The notes beneath the pieces were generated by a model that had not been told where the DNA came from, did no database searches, and was given only the letters and a program-made list of their open reading frames with translations. A stretch of DNA of 64,000 nucleotides, from assembly GCF_002335745.1 (NCBI RefSeq), contig NZ_NIST01000001.1, positions 4,320,950-4,384,949 on the forward strand, written 5' to 3'. Positions 26,836 through 34,309 of the stretch are shown piece after piece. A program made the translations under genes and the position numbers. Position 1 is the stretch's first letter, and every line of letters starts with the position of its first letter. Source of the DNA: Evansella halocellulosilytica. GTDB taxonomy: Bacteria > Bacillota > Bacilli > Bacillales > Salisediminibacteriaceae.

Positions 26836-26890
26836 AATGTAGCACAGCCTACCATCATACTCAATAAATGCTAAGTAAAGGTTTTGTAAA
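26836..26890 (-). promoter_or_regulatory. Pho-box-like direct repeat and -10 box of the phospholipase-like gene
   Basis: On the minus strand TTTACA (26885-26890), TTTACT (26874-26879) and TTTATT (26863-26868) lie exactly 11 bases apart, as in PhoP binding sites (TTAACA-type units with 5-base spacers). A -10-like TACATT with TGTGC before it is at 26836-26841, 21 bases after the last unit. The pstS box has the same spacing (20 bases). No -35 box is seen, as expected for activated promoters. Confidence 0.7.
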
Positions 26891-26998
26891 CAACAAAAAT
26901 CAGATCAAATGATATAGATTTTATCCAAACTTTGTATGTAAAATGATATCGATGATTTATTTTTATGAAATATTCATGTCTTAGCTTCGAGATTAAGA

Positions 26999-27037
26999 AA
27001 AGCGCAAGCGCCATCGATGGGCGCATTGCGCTTTCCT
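26999..27037 (-). terminator. Terminator of the yrzI micro-operon
   Basis: Minus-strand arms AAGCGCAATGCGCC / GGCGCTTGCGCTT around CATCGAT, then TTCTTAA. Its TAAGAAAAGCGCAAGCGCC edge resembles the outer arm of the 5892-6166 element. Bases 26891-26998 hold nothing recognisable. Confidence 0.7.
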
Positions 27038-27069
27038 TCCTTATTTTCGTTTAAAAGGTAAAAGCTTTG

Positions 27070-27129
27070 CTAAACAAAGCCTTTCCCCTGCGGCAATCTG
27101 ACTAAAGTGAAAATCGGTATAAATATCAT
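27070..27129 (-). CDS. Possible micro-ORF (19 aa), last in the yrzI cluster
   Basis: MIFIPIFTLVRLPQGKGFV, a short amphipathic peptide, starts at ATG 27129 with AAGGAGG 12 bases upstream (an in-frame ATG at 27141 is too close to the site). The stop codon lies in the loop of a small hairpin (GGCTTTG / CAAAGCT). A good binding site and position before the terminator support translation, but nothing else does. Confidence 0.3.
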   Translation of the reverse strand: MIFIPIFTLVRLPQGKGFV

Positions 27130-27161
27130 ATTATCATTCATCCTCCTTATTTAAGTATTTT

Positions 27162-27311
27162 TTATAACATTCTCACGTATTCACTTTGTTTCGCTTGAAG
27201 CATTAATCGCCGCTCGCGCTGCATTGTTTCATGCTGTGCATGACGGATATCTTTTTCCGTTACTTGTCTTTTCGTAATGGTAATTGTAAAAAACAATAAG
27301 TTAATAACCAT
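27162..27311 (-). CDS. yrzI: YrzI family small protein (copy 1)
   Basis: A 49-residue protein opening MVINLLFFTITITKRQVT, the signature of the YrzI family, with a basic, Arg/Gln-rich C-terminal helix (HAQHETMQRERRLMLQAKQ). GGAGAGGTGAAAAGAA precedes ATG 27311. The N-terminal hydrophobic strand and charged helix suggest membrane-surface association. It is the downstream one of two tandem paralogues. The family has no assigned function. Confidence 0.7.
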   Translation of the reverse strand: MVINLLFFTITITKRQVTEKDIRHAQHETMQRERRLMLQAKQSEYVRML

Positions 27312-27346
27312 TTCTTTTCACCTCTCCTATTCATATGAATGATTCA

Positions 27347-27496
27347 TTAAATCATTCGATGATAATGACTTTGTTTTGCTTTCATTTGTTCACGCTGTTC
27401 ACGACTCTTATTTCTGCGGTGTTCAATCTCAACTTCTTCAGGAGAGTACTTCCTTTTTTTAATAATAATTGTGAAGAACAATAGATGAATCATCAT
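27347..27496 (-). CDS. yrzI: YrzI family small protein (copy 2)
   Basis: A 49-residue paralogue of the next gene: MMIHLLFFTIIIKKRKYS followed by a charged helix ending KAKQSHYHRMI (compare KAKQSHY with QAKQSEY in copy 1). GAGGAGGTGATTTTAT lies upstream of the doubled ATG at 27496/27493. Its start overlaps the stop codon of a 21-codon reading frame, suggesting translational coupling. Tandem YrzI genes are common in Bacillus. Confidence 0.7.
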   Translation of the reverse strand: MMIHLLFFTIIIKKRKYSPEEVEIEHRRNKSREQREQMKAKQSHYHRMI

Positions 27497-27558
27497 ATAA
27501 AATCACCTCCTCTATGTGCACGATTATCATCATGACAACTTTTATTCACGCCCGTCAT
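27493..27558 (-). CDS. Possible 21-codon leader ORF before yrzI
   Basis: MTGVNKSCHDDNRAHRGGDF plus one residue, starting at ATG 27558 with AAGGAGGTG about 9 bases upstream. Its TGA stop is embedded in the ATGATG start of the following yrzI gene. The geometry points to a leader peptide coupling translation; the peptide shows no family resemblance. Confidence 0.3.
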   Translation of the reverse strand: MTGVNKSCHDDNRAHRGGDFI

Positions 27559-27697
27559 TACCATTCACCTCCTTCAAAAATTAAACGTTTTGATTACAAA
27601 ACGAAGATGTTTGCATACGTTTTTCTTATACACGTTGGATTTTATGCCATCATTACAAATTACATGATTGTAAATCGGATCGATATGATCACACTAA

Positions 27698-27730
27698 AAA
27701 GAACACAAGTTTATATTGACCTGTGTTCGA
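27698..27730 (-). terminator. Minus-strand terminator hairpin
   Basis: GAACACAGG / (C)TTGTGTTC arms followed by TTTTT on the minus strand. It sits between the 26-codon ORF and the yrzI cluster and resembles the next terminator at 27773 in sequence. Confidence 0.5.
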
Positions 27731-27772
27731 CGTAACGAAATAAAGTATTCAAATCCACGTAAAATAGTGCAT

Positions 27773-27805
27773 AAAAAAGCACAGGTCGATATCTAACCTG
27801 CGCAT
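27773..27805 (-). terminator. Terminator of the 26-codon ORF
   Basis: Minus-strand GCGCAGGT / ACCTGTGC arms with TTTTTTATG after them. Confidence 0.65.
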
Positions 27806-27838
27806 GTATAAATCATTTAGAAAATATCGAAAAGCTGA

Positions 27839-27919
27839 TTACAGACAGCTTTTCCACACGGAGGCAAGATATTGAACAATATGAAGTTGTGTTAAATTTG
27901 TTTGAATGACATTACGCAT
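27839..27919 (-). CDS. Possible micro-ORF (26 aa) with its own terminator
   Basis: MRNVIQTNLTQLHIVQYLAS then VWKSCL; ATG 27919 follows AAAGGAGG at 8 bases, a near-ideal site. The terminator at 27773-27805 closes a transcript of about 150 bases, so this may be a dual-function small RNA or a true small protein. No homologue recognised. Confidence 0.4.
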   Translation of the reverse strand: MRNVIQTNLTQLHIVQYLASVWKSCL

Positions 27920-28054
27920 TGTTCACGCCTCCTTTCCAATAATTTCTTTTTATTCCATTGCTTATTGTACTCTCACTAGAACGATTTGTAAACACTTTTC
28001 TGTAAATTTATAATAACTGTTTCTAAAAATGGAAATCCGCTAAGATCTGAAACT

Positions 28055-28101
28055 AAAAAAGCTGTCTCTCACTAGCTTTCATTAGCCATTGAGAGACAGT
28101 T
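28055..28101 (-). terminator. Terminator of yisL
   Basis: Minus-strand CTGTCTCTCA / TGAGAGACAG arms with TTTTTTAG after them, 20 bases past the yisL stop. Confidence 0.8.
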
Positions 28102-28120
28102 TCTTCTTCAAACAAATATA

Positions 28121-28489
28121 TTACCCGATCACGAAATATCCAAAATATAGTACTAGTACTACCGCTACAACAAACTGAATCCAAAAAATGCGTTTGCTGT
28201 TTCCAGTTAACGTTCCTTTAGCCATCCGGTTCGTAATCATTTCCATTACAAAAATTAACCAGAATGCAAGAGCACCTTTTATCACCGCTAATAAGCTCAT
28301 ATGTATGAGAACTAATGCACCACCAGTAATAAGTACAAGTACATAGAACAAACGCAATGTCATTTGTAAAATTTTACTAACTTTTCCTTTTCCTCCACGT
28401 ATAAAAGATACTGTTAATACAAAAAGCACGAGTGTAATAAACCAAAATAACGTGTGGCTATGCAAAAAGGCAAAATAATGTTCAGCCAT
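28121..28489 (-). CDS. yisL: YisL family (UPF0344) membrane protein
   Basis: A 122-residue protein with four membrane segments. The order of HxHTLFWFITLVLF, an RGGKGKVSKILQMTLRLFYVLVLITG stretch in two parts and a TGNSKRIFWIQF loop matches the UPF0344/YisL family of Bacillus. ATG 28489 was preferred over ATG 28507 because AAAGGAG lies 8 bases before it. Function unknown. It does not belong to the Pst operon, being separated by 220 bases and a palindromic terminator. Confidence 0.85.
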   Translation of the reverse strand: MAEHYFAFLHSHTLFWFITLVLFVLTVSFIRGGKGKVSKILQMTLRLFYVLVLITGGALVLIHMSLLAVIKGALAFWLIFVMEMITNRMAKGTLTGNSKRIFWIQFVVAVVLVLYFGYFVIG

Positions 28490-28685
28490 TTCTTTTACTC
28501 CTTTCATTTCTTCAAAATATTGAGGTATGACCTTGTCATATAGACTCTAAGTAGTAGTATATCGAAAAAATGACATAAACGTAAAGCACAACCATTCATT
28601 CGATCATCTAGATTGATAACGATTTATTACTATAGGCAAAGCAAATCGTTTTAAACACTCCTTTTCATTCCTTCATTGTTCACAA

Positions 28686-28714
28686 AATTGTCAGGGACCT
28701 GGTCCCTGACAATT
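28686..28714. repeat. Palindrome at the stop codon of the phoU-linked regulator
   Basis: AATTGTCAGGGACC-T-GGTCCCTGACAATT, 14-base arms around one base. The AA of the regulator's TAA stop is the first pair of the arm, and TTTTG follows on the minus strand, so it can act as its terminator. Same family as 1011-1058 and 40183-40233. Confidence 0.8.
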
Positions 28715-29462
28715 AAATAATTGGTTTGTTCAATTGGTCTATTATTTCTATTTCTTTCATCATATAACCTATATTTCTTACTGTTTTAACATATGTCGGA
28801 TTCCTTGGATGCGGTTCAATTTTTTGACGGATTCTACTAATGAATACATCGATAATCCGCTCATCCATGTCAGCATCTTCACCAGAAAGTGAGTGAAGCA
28901 GCTCCGTTCTAGAGAGCGCTTTACCTTGATTCATAAATAAATAGTAAATAAGTTCATATTCCTTACGAGTTAAATCAATCGCTCTTCCGCTTAAATAAAC
29001 AACAAAATGTTCAGGATCTAAGACGAGGTCACCATTAACGATTTGTTCGCTCCTATTTTCAATTCTTCGCTCTTTTTCATTTACACAACACATTCTCCCT
29101 CGCCTTATGACTGATTTAACTCTAGCAATGAGCTCCTTTATTCTTATAGGTTTACTCATATAGTCATCTGCCCCAAGTTCAAAACTCAATACTTGATCTA
29201 GCTCCTCATTTTTAGAAGAGATGACAATAAGCGGCGTCCAATCCTTATACGTAATCCGTAATTCCCTGCAAAAATCAATACCACTTATCCGTGGCATTTC
29301 AAGCTCGATTATAATTGCATCAGGTGATATAGATTGCAATTGTTTAAAAGCTTCCTCACTATCATATGCAATATGCGTACGAAAACCACTATTTTCAAAT
29401 CCGTTTTGAATAACCTTCACTTCAGCTTTTTGATGGCCAACAATGAGTATGGATTTTTTCAC
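28713..29462 (-). CDS. Atypical OmpR/PhoB-type response regulator
   Basis: A 249-residue two-domain protein with a receiver (1-120) and an OmpR-type winged helix (about 142-238, VYLSGRAIDLTRKEYELIYYL and RQKIEPHPRNPTYVKTVRNIGY). The receiver is abnormal. The acidic pair near residues 9-10 is Gly-His (LIVGHQKAE), the phospho-acceptor position is Glu53 (IIIELEMP, Pro at +4 as usual), and the switch Thr is Ser (VISSKNE). Only Lys104 (MSKP) is kept. Glu mimics phospho-Asp, so the protein may be constitutively active or controlled without a kinase; no kinase gene is adjacent. It follows phoU by 150 bases in the pst direction. Confidence 0.9.
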   Translation of the reverse strand: MKKSILIVGHQKAEVKVIQNGFENSGFRTHIAYDSEEAFKQLQSISPDAIIIELEMPRISGIDFCRELRITYKDWTPLIVISSKNEELDQVLSFELGADDYMSKPIRIKELIARVKSVIRRGRMCCVNEKERRIENRSEQIVNGDLVLDPEHFVVYLSGRAIDLTRKEYELIYYLFMNQGKALSRTELLHSLSGEDADMDERIIDVFISRIRQKIEPHPRNPTYVKTVRNIGYMMKEIEIIDQLNKPII

Positions 29463-29611
29463 GACGTCCTCCCCATCCTTCAGACGTGAGTCAAAACCAA
29501 TGTAATGTACTCTTTAAGCTAAAACGTAAAACATTAATATTGCAAACGAGAAGTATATTCAATAGATAAACTCGTCTAGACGAAGCAGTAAATCATGAAA
29601 AGACTAGAGAA

Positions 29612-30271
29612 TTAATTTAAATCAAACCTTTTACCATTCACTTCATAGATGATCCATTCGGCTATATTCGTACAATAATCAGCAATCCGCTCAATATATC
29701 TAGAAATATAGGCCATTTGTGTCACTTGTTCTGTCACACCTTTTTCAGAAACGACAACACCGAAAATATTTCTTACAAATAATCCGTATGCTTCATCAAC
29801 CTCATCATCCATTGTTGCGATGTGCTGAGCAGCTAATACATTTGATTCTTGATATGCCTTCAATGATTCTTGAAGCATTCTTTGCGCCTTTTCTCCCATC
29901 GTTAACAGTTCATTTTCGAATGGCACCATATGTTGATGGTCTTTTAATCTACTCGCTGCTTTAGCGATATCGACTGTCAAATCACCAACCCTTTCTAAGT
30001 CACTGGAAACCTTTAATGAAACAATGATTTTTCTTAAATCAGATGCGACTGGCTGTTGTTTCGCAATCATTAACGTAGCTTTTTCATTAATTTCTAGCTC
30101 GATTTGATTTACCTGTATATCATTTTCAATAATCTCATCGAACTTTGAATATTGTTTTCGTTTAATTGCGTTCATCGTATCGCATAATGCTTTTTCAACC
30201 ATTGTTCCTAAAATCATAATTTCCTTTTTTAATCCATAAAGTTCATTTGTAAATTGTCCTCTGACTGTCAT
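29612..30271 (-). CDS. phoU: Phosphate transport system regulator PhoU
   Basis: A 219-residue all-helical protein with two PhoU repeats, each with the acidic metal-binding pattern: VNQIELEINEKA with RVGDLTVDIAKA in the first and MDDEVDEAYG with RIADYCTNIAEW in the second. PhoU links Pst transporter state to the PhoR/PhoP system and limits uptake. ATG 30271 has GAGGAGAGTGAATC upstream. It lies 18 bases after pstB, in one operon with pstSCAB. Confidence 0.95.
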   Translation of the reverse strand: MTVRGQFTNELYGLKKEIMILGTMVEKALCDTMNAIKRKQYSKFDEIIENDIQVNQIELEINEKATLMIAKQQPVASDLRKIIVSLKVSSDLERVGDLTVDIAKAASRLKDHQHMVPFENELLTMGEKAQRMLQESLKAYQESNVLAAQHIATMDDEVDEAYGLFVRNIFGVVVSEKGVTEQVTQMAYISRYIERIADYCTNIAEWIIYEVNGKRFDLN

Positions 30272-30289
30272 TGATTCACTCTCCTCTTT

Positions 30290-31120
30290 TTATCCAAACC
30301 GCCCAGTAATATAATCTTCTGTCCGCTGATCTGAAGGGGTTGAAAAAATTACATTTGTATCATCATATTCAATCACTTCCCCGTTAAGGAAGAAAGCTGT
30401 TTTATCAGATATTCGAGCAGCTTGCTGCATGTTATGAGTCACAATAATGATCGAGTACTTCTCTTTTAACTCTTGGACGAGCTCCTCGACTTTTAATGTA
30501 GATTTTGGATCTAGTGCAGACGTTGGCTCATCCATTAAAATTACGTCTGGCTCAATGGCTAAACATCGTGCTATACAAAGTCGCTGCTGTTGTCCGCCGG
30601 ATAAACCGAAAGCATTTTCGTTCAATCTGTCTTTTACTTCATCCCAAATAGCTGCACCTCGTAAACTCTTTTCTACAATTTCTTTTAATAATTTCTTATC
30701 TCGAATACCATGGATTCTAGGTCCGTAAGAGACGTTATCAAAAATTGATTTTGGAAATGGATTTGGTTTTTGAAAAACCATTCCTACTCTTGTTCTTAAC
30801 TCTTCTACGCGATATGCTTTGTTAAAAATGTTCTGCCCTCTGTATAAAATATCACCACTAACTTTCACATTTGATACGAGCTCTACCATTCTATTAAGTG
30901 TTTTAATATAAGTTGATTTCCCACATCCAGAAGGACCAATAATCGCTGTAACGTCATTTTCTAAGATCGGAAGGTTTATATCTTTTAACGCATGCGTTTC
31001 TCCATACCAAAGGTTCAAATTTTTCGTATGATAAATCACTTCTTTATCTATCCGGTCTGCACCTGTTTTTTTCCCCTCTTGTAAGTGTGTTTCTTTTTTT
31101 AATGAGGTTTGAGCTGACAT
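30290..31120 (-). CDS. pstB: Phosphate ABC transporter ATP-binding protein
   Basis: A 276-residue ABC ATPase. Walker A is [10 protein letters not shown], the signature [10 protein letters not shown], Walker [14 protein letters not shown], and the switch His is in [11 protein letters not shown]. PstB-specific stretches are [13 protein letters not shown] and [20 protein letters not shown]. An N-terminal extension of about 28 residues precedes the usual start of homologues. ATG 31120 follows AAGGAGGTATAAAC. Fourth gene of pstSCAB-phoU. Confidence 0.96.
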   Translation of the reverse strand: MSAQTSLKKETHLQEGKKTGADRIDKEVIYHTKNLNLWYGETHALKDINLPILENDVTAIIGPSGCGKSTYIKTLNRMVELVSNVKVSGDILYRGQNIFNKAYRVEELRTRVGMVFQKPNPFPKSIFDNVSYGPRIHGIRDKKLLKEIVEKSLRGAAIWDEVKDRLNENAFGLSGGQQQRLCIARCLAIEPDVILMDEPTSALDPKSTLKVEELVQELKEKYSIIIVTHNMQQAARISDKTAFFLNGEVIEYDDTNVIFSTPSDQRTEDYITGRFG

Positions 31121-31139
31121 GTTTATACCTCCTTAACCA

Positions 31140-32024
31140 CTAATATCTTTTTTGAAATTTATTTCGTATAATAATTGCGATTGAGTTTAATACAAATAAC
31201 ACGACTAGCAGCACAATAATTGTCGCAGCTGCTAAATTTGCATATTCATCTACTAATACAGAATCAAGTGTCCAGTAATAGATTTGCATTGGCAGTGCAG
31301 TAAACGTATCAAACGCACTTGAAGGTACAGGAATAATCAGTGCAGGTATTCCGATTGCAACTAGCGGTGCTGTTTCTCCAATTGCTCTCGAGATAGCAAG
31401 AATCATCCCAGTTAAAATACCTGGCAATGATGCCGGTAAAATAATATTTTTTATCGTTTGCCATTTTGTCGCACCCATTCCGTAAGAAGCTTCCTTTATT
31501 TCACTTGGAACAGTTCGTATCGCTTCTTGTGCAGCTACAACGACAATTGGCAGAACGAGTAAAGACATCGTTAATCCTCCAGCAATAATACTCGTACCAA
31601 AACCTAGTACACGAACAAAAATCGTTAAGCCTAATAGACCAAATACAATGGAGGGAACTCCCGCTAAATTAGAAATATTTGTCTGTATAAATGAGTGTAT
31701 TTTTCCTTTTTTTGCATACTCTTCAAGATATAAGGCCGTACTAACACCGAGAGTGATCGTGACTGGACCGACAATTAACATAAGCCATAACGTCCCTACT
31801 ATAACTCCTCTAATTCCTGCTCGCTCTGCATCTGTAGACAATAATCCCGTTAGGAAGTTCATATCGATCCAACCGATACTGTCAATAATGACTTGATATA
31901 ATAGTATTGCTAATACGACGAGGCCAAATAGCGTAGCACCGGCAAAAAGAACTTTTACTAACTTGTTTAGAAAGAGCCTTTTCCCCATTTTATTTCGGAC
32001 AGCATTATGATCGATATATCGCAT
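31140..32024 (-). CDS. pstA: Phosphate ABC transporter permease PstA
   Basis: A 294-residue permease with six membrane segments. Motifs: TISNLAGVPSIVFGLLGL with the preceding NISN, then VPSEIKEASYGMGATKWQT, the coupling loop that contacts PstB. The segment ISRAIGETAPLVAIG is the PstA hallmark. The gap to pstC is only 3 bases and to pstB 19, consistent with a tightly coupled operon. Start ATG 32024 has GGGAGGTG upstream. Confidence 0.95.
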   Translation of the reverse strand: MRYIDHNAVRNKMGKRLFLNKLVKVLFAGATLFGLVVLAILLYQVIIDSIGWIDMNFLTGLLSTDAERAGIRGVIVGTLWLMLIVGPVTITLGVSTALYLEEYAKKGKIHSFIQTNISNLAGVPSIVFGLLGLTIFVRVLGFGTSIIAGGLTMSLLVLPIVVVAAQEAIRTVPSEIKEASYGMGATKWQTIKNIILPASLPGILTGMILAISRAIGETAPLVAIGIPALIIPVPSSAFDTFTALPMQIYYWTLDSVLVDEYANLAAATIIVLLVVLFVLNSIAIIIRNKFQKRY

Positions 32025-32027
32025 ACG

Positions 32028-32963
32028 TTAATACACCTCCCGAAATTTCTTCGTGATGTAACGTGCAACCATGTTCATCATTAACGTAAAAATAAATAAT
32101 GTAAATGCTACTGCATATAAGCTGTAATAGGCTGTCGTACCACTTGCAGCATCGCCACTCGTTACCTCGACGATATATGCCGTCATTGTTTGCATAGATT
32201 GAGTAACGTCAAACGTAAAATTTTTCGTACTCCCACTTGCAATCGTCACGATCATCGTTTCACCGATTGCTCGAGATATTCCTAAAACGAATGAAGCAAT
32301 AATCCCTGAAATTGCAGCAGGGATAACAACACGACCTGTAACCTCCAACTTTGTAGCACCAATAGCTAAAGCCCCTTCTCTCATTGCGTTTGGTACAGAA
32401 TTCATCGCATCTTCAGATAGAGAGGCAACAATCGGGATAATCATAATTCCCATGACAATACCTGGACTTAATGCATTCGTTGCACCTAGGCCTGGTATCA
32501 CCTCTCTTAAAAGAGGAGTTACAAATGTAAACGCAAAAAAACCATATACGATTGTTGGTATCCCTGCTAAAACTTCAACCAAGGGCTTCAAAATTTTTCT
32601 TGCGCTTCTTGAAGCATATTCACTTAAGTAAATGGCAGTCGTCAATCCAATTGGAACAGCTACCAGCATAGCAACGAGCGAAGTCATTAGCGTACCCGTT
32701 AATAACGGTAGAATACTAAAGGATGGTTCTACTGGACTTAAAGGTCTTAATTCTGTACTAAAAAAGAATTCTTTAAAAGATACCTCGGAGAAAAATAAAA
32801 ATGTTTCATATAAAAGTGTAAATAATATACCGACAGTTGTTAAAATTGATATTGAGGCACCTATAAATAATAATACAGGTACAATTTTTTCTATCACCGT
32901 TGTTCGACTTCCTGCTTGCTTTTTTTGACTAATCATCTCGCTGACACTTTCTGTTTTAGACAC
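32028..32963 (-). CDS. pstC: Phosphate ABC transporter permease PstC
   Basis: A 311-residue permease with six membrane segments. The coupling loop is VPNAMREGALAIGATKLEV, and AGIPTIVYGFFAF and ISRAIGETMIVTIASG are PstC-typical. The frame opens at 33008, but GTG 32963 is chosen because AAGGGGG lies 8 bases before it and the extra residues are not like PstC. It pairs with PstA to form the channel. Confidence 0.95.
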   Translation of the reverse strand: MSKTESVSEMISQKKQAGSRTTVIEKIVPVLLFIGASISILTTVGILFTLLYETFLFFSEVSFKEFFFSTELRPLSPVEPSFSILPLLTGTLMTSLVAMLVAVPIGLTTAIYLSEYASRSARKILKPLVEVLAGIPTIVYGFFAFTFVTPLLREVIPGLGATNALSPGIVMGIMIIPIVASLSEDAMNSVPNAMREGALAIGATKLEVTGRVVIPAAISGIIASFVLGISRAIGETMIVTIASGSTKNFTFDVTQSMQTMTAYIVEVTSGDAASGTTAYYSLYAVAFTLFIFTLMMNMVARYITKKFREVY

Positions 32964-33069
32964 AAAACTGTCCCCCTTCCGACATCGTAGACCATAAACA
33001 TCTAACAAATGAAAGGGAAGATGAAGGTACGACTATCACTTCACCATCCCCCTTTACTCGTCAAACTAT

Positions 33070-34083
33070 TTATTCAATAGACTCTATATATTCAATACTT
33101 TCTTGTAGCTCATCTTCTGGTAGCGGTGCAAACCCTGTTTCGCCAGCAAATTCATCTGCTACAGAGAATACATATTTAGCAAAATCTTTTACTTCCGGCT
33201 TCTCTTTTGCAGAATTGATACTTAAATTTGTAAACACTGGACGTGTAAATGGAGCATAATCCCCATCTTCCTTAATCGTGTCTAATGAAGGAGCTACTGG
33301 TCCATCACCGAAGTCCACGTGAACAGCAGATATTTGATCATCATTGTTCGCATAATATCCATAACCAAAGAATGCGATTCCGTTAACATCTTCAGAAATT
33401 AGATTAACTAATGTGGAATATTCTTGTTGAAGATTGATCGTTTGAGCTAGATCTTGCTCTTCAATAATTTCTTCAACGAAAAATTCATTTGTTCCATGGT
33501 TTTCATTCGGTCCATATAAATTTACAGGCTCGTCCGGCCAATCAGAGCGAATATCAGACCATAAAAATTCATCATCATCTGAATGAGTACCTGTAACAAA
33601 CATTTCTTTAATTTCTTCTTCTGTCATCTCTGTCGCCCATGTATTATCTGGGTGGATAACTAAAGTTAAGCCATCAAGAGCTACTTTAAATTCTGCTGTC
33701 TCAATCCCGTTGGCTTCTAATTCTTCCAGTTCTTCATCTCTAATACCACGAGAAGCATTTGATAAATCTGTTTCACCAGCAACAAACCTTTGCATACCAG
33801 CACTTGTTCCCGCACGGCTCACTTCAACACTAACGCCTTGTTGTTCTGTTACCATATATTCTTCGGCGATTCGTGACATTAGTGGATATACGGTTCCAGA
33901 TCCATCAATTAATACTGTTCCAGAAAGTTCCTCTGATGTGCTTTCTTCCGAACTGTTTTCTTCTGAATTTGTTCCTTCATCATCATTGTTGCTCTCACTT
34001 GCATTACTTTCTTCACCTTCACCACAAGCAACTGCCAAAGCCATAAGCCCTGCCATCATCATTGATAAGCTAAACTTTTTCAC
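33070..34083 (-). CDS. pstS: Phosphate-binding lipoprotein PstS
   Basis: A 337-residue binding protein. The signal peptide ends in a lipobox (LALAVACG), then a Ser/Glu-rich linker (about 23-50), then the ligand fold with IDGSGTVYPL, SRAGTSAGMQRF, DLSNASRGIRDEE and GPNENHGTNEF, whose Thr, Ser and Asp/Arg residues hold phosphate in the family. GTG 34083 follows GAGGAGG at 9 bases; a TTG two codons upstream is too close to it. A four-unit Pho-box lies upstream, so the operon should be induced at low phosphate. Confidence 0.95.
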   Translation of the reverse strand: MKKFSLSMMMAGLMALAVACGEGEESNASESNNDDEGTNSEENSSEESTSEELSGTVLIDGSGTVYPLMSRIAEEYMVTEQQGVSVEVSRAGTSAGMQRFVAGETDLSNASRGIRDEELEELEANGIETAEFKVALDGLTLVIHPDNTWATEMTEEEIKEMFVTGTHSDDDEFLWSDIRSDWPDEPVNLYGPNENHGTNEFFVEEIIEEQDLAQTINLQQEYSTLVNLISEDVNGIAFFGYGYYANNDDQISAVHVDFGDGPVAPSLDTIKEDGDYAPFTRPVFTNLSINSAKEKPEVKDFAKYVFSVADEFAGETGFAPLPEDELQESIEYIESIE

Positions 34084-34149
34084 TGACAACGTCCTCCTCG
34101 TGTATTTGTTTCATTTCTATTAATCGGTGATCCCTTGATCACAGTTCAA

Positions 34150-34214
34150 AGTATAATTGACGAATATTAAGGATAAATAAATGTGATGTAAATCGTTTGT
34201 TAATCCTTTGTAAA
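34150..34214 (-). promoter_or_regulatory. Pho-box and promoter of the pst operon
   Basis: On the minus strand TTTACA (34209-34214), TTAACA (34198-34203), TTTACA (34187-34192) and TTTATT (34176-34181) recur every 11 bases, matching the PhoP-box of B. subtilis (TTAACA-type units, 5-base spacers). A -10 box TATACT is at 34150-34155, 20 bases past the last unit; no -35 box is present. This is strong sequence evidence for PhoP control. Confidence 0.85.
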
Positions 34215-34227
34215 GTTCATAAAGAAT

Positions 34228-34261
34228 AAAAAATACACGATCATCTTTTGACAATCGTGTG
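34228..34261 (-). terminator. Terminator of the amine oxidase gene
   Basis: Minus-strand ACACGAT / ATCGTGT arms followed by ATTTTTTATT. It insulates the pst promoter from the upstream gene. Confidence 0.7.
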
Positions 34262-34309
34262 TCTATATATAAATTTTTCAGTTGAGCACTTCGCATTCAT
34301 CACAAACTT

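Noticed and set aside
27514..27735. Plus-strand 73-codon frame opposite the yrzI cluster
   Set aside because: Runs over the promoter side and terminator of minus-strand genes, has no binding site and no family resemblance.
28713..29462. Canonical PhoP response regulator
   Set aside because: Acidic pair and acceptor Asp are missing and no PhoR kinase gene is adjacent; better treated as an atypical regulator.
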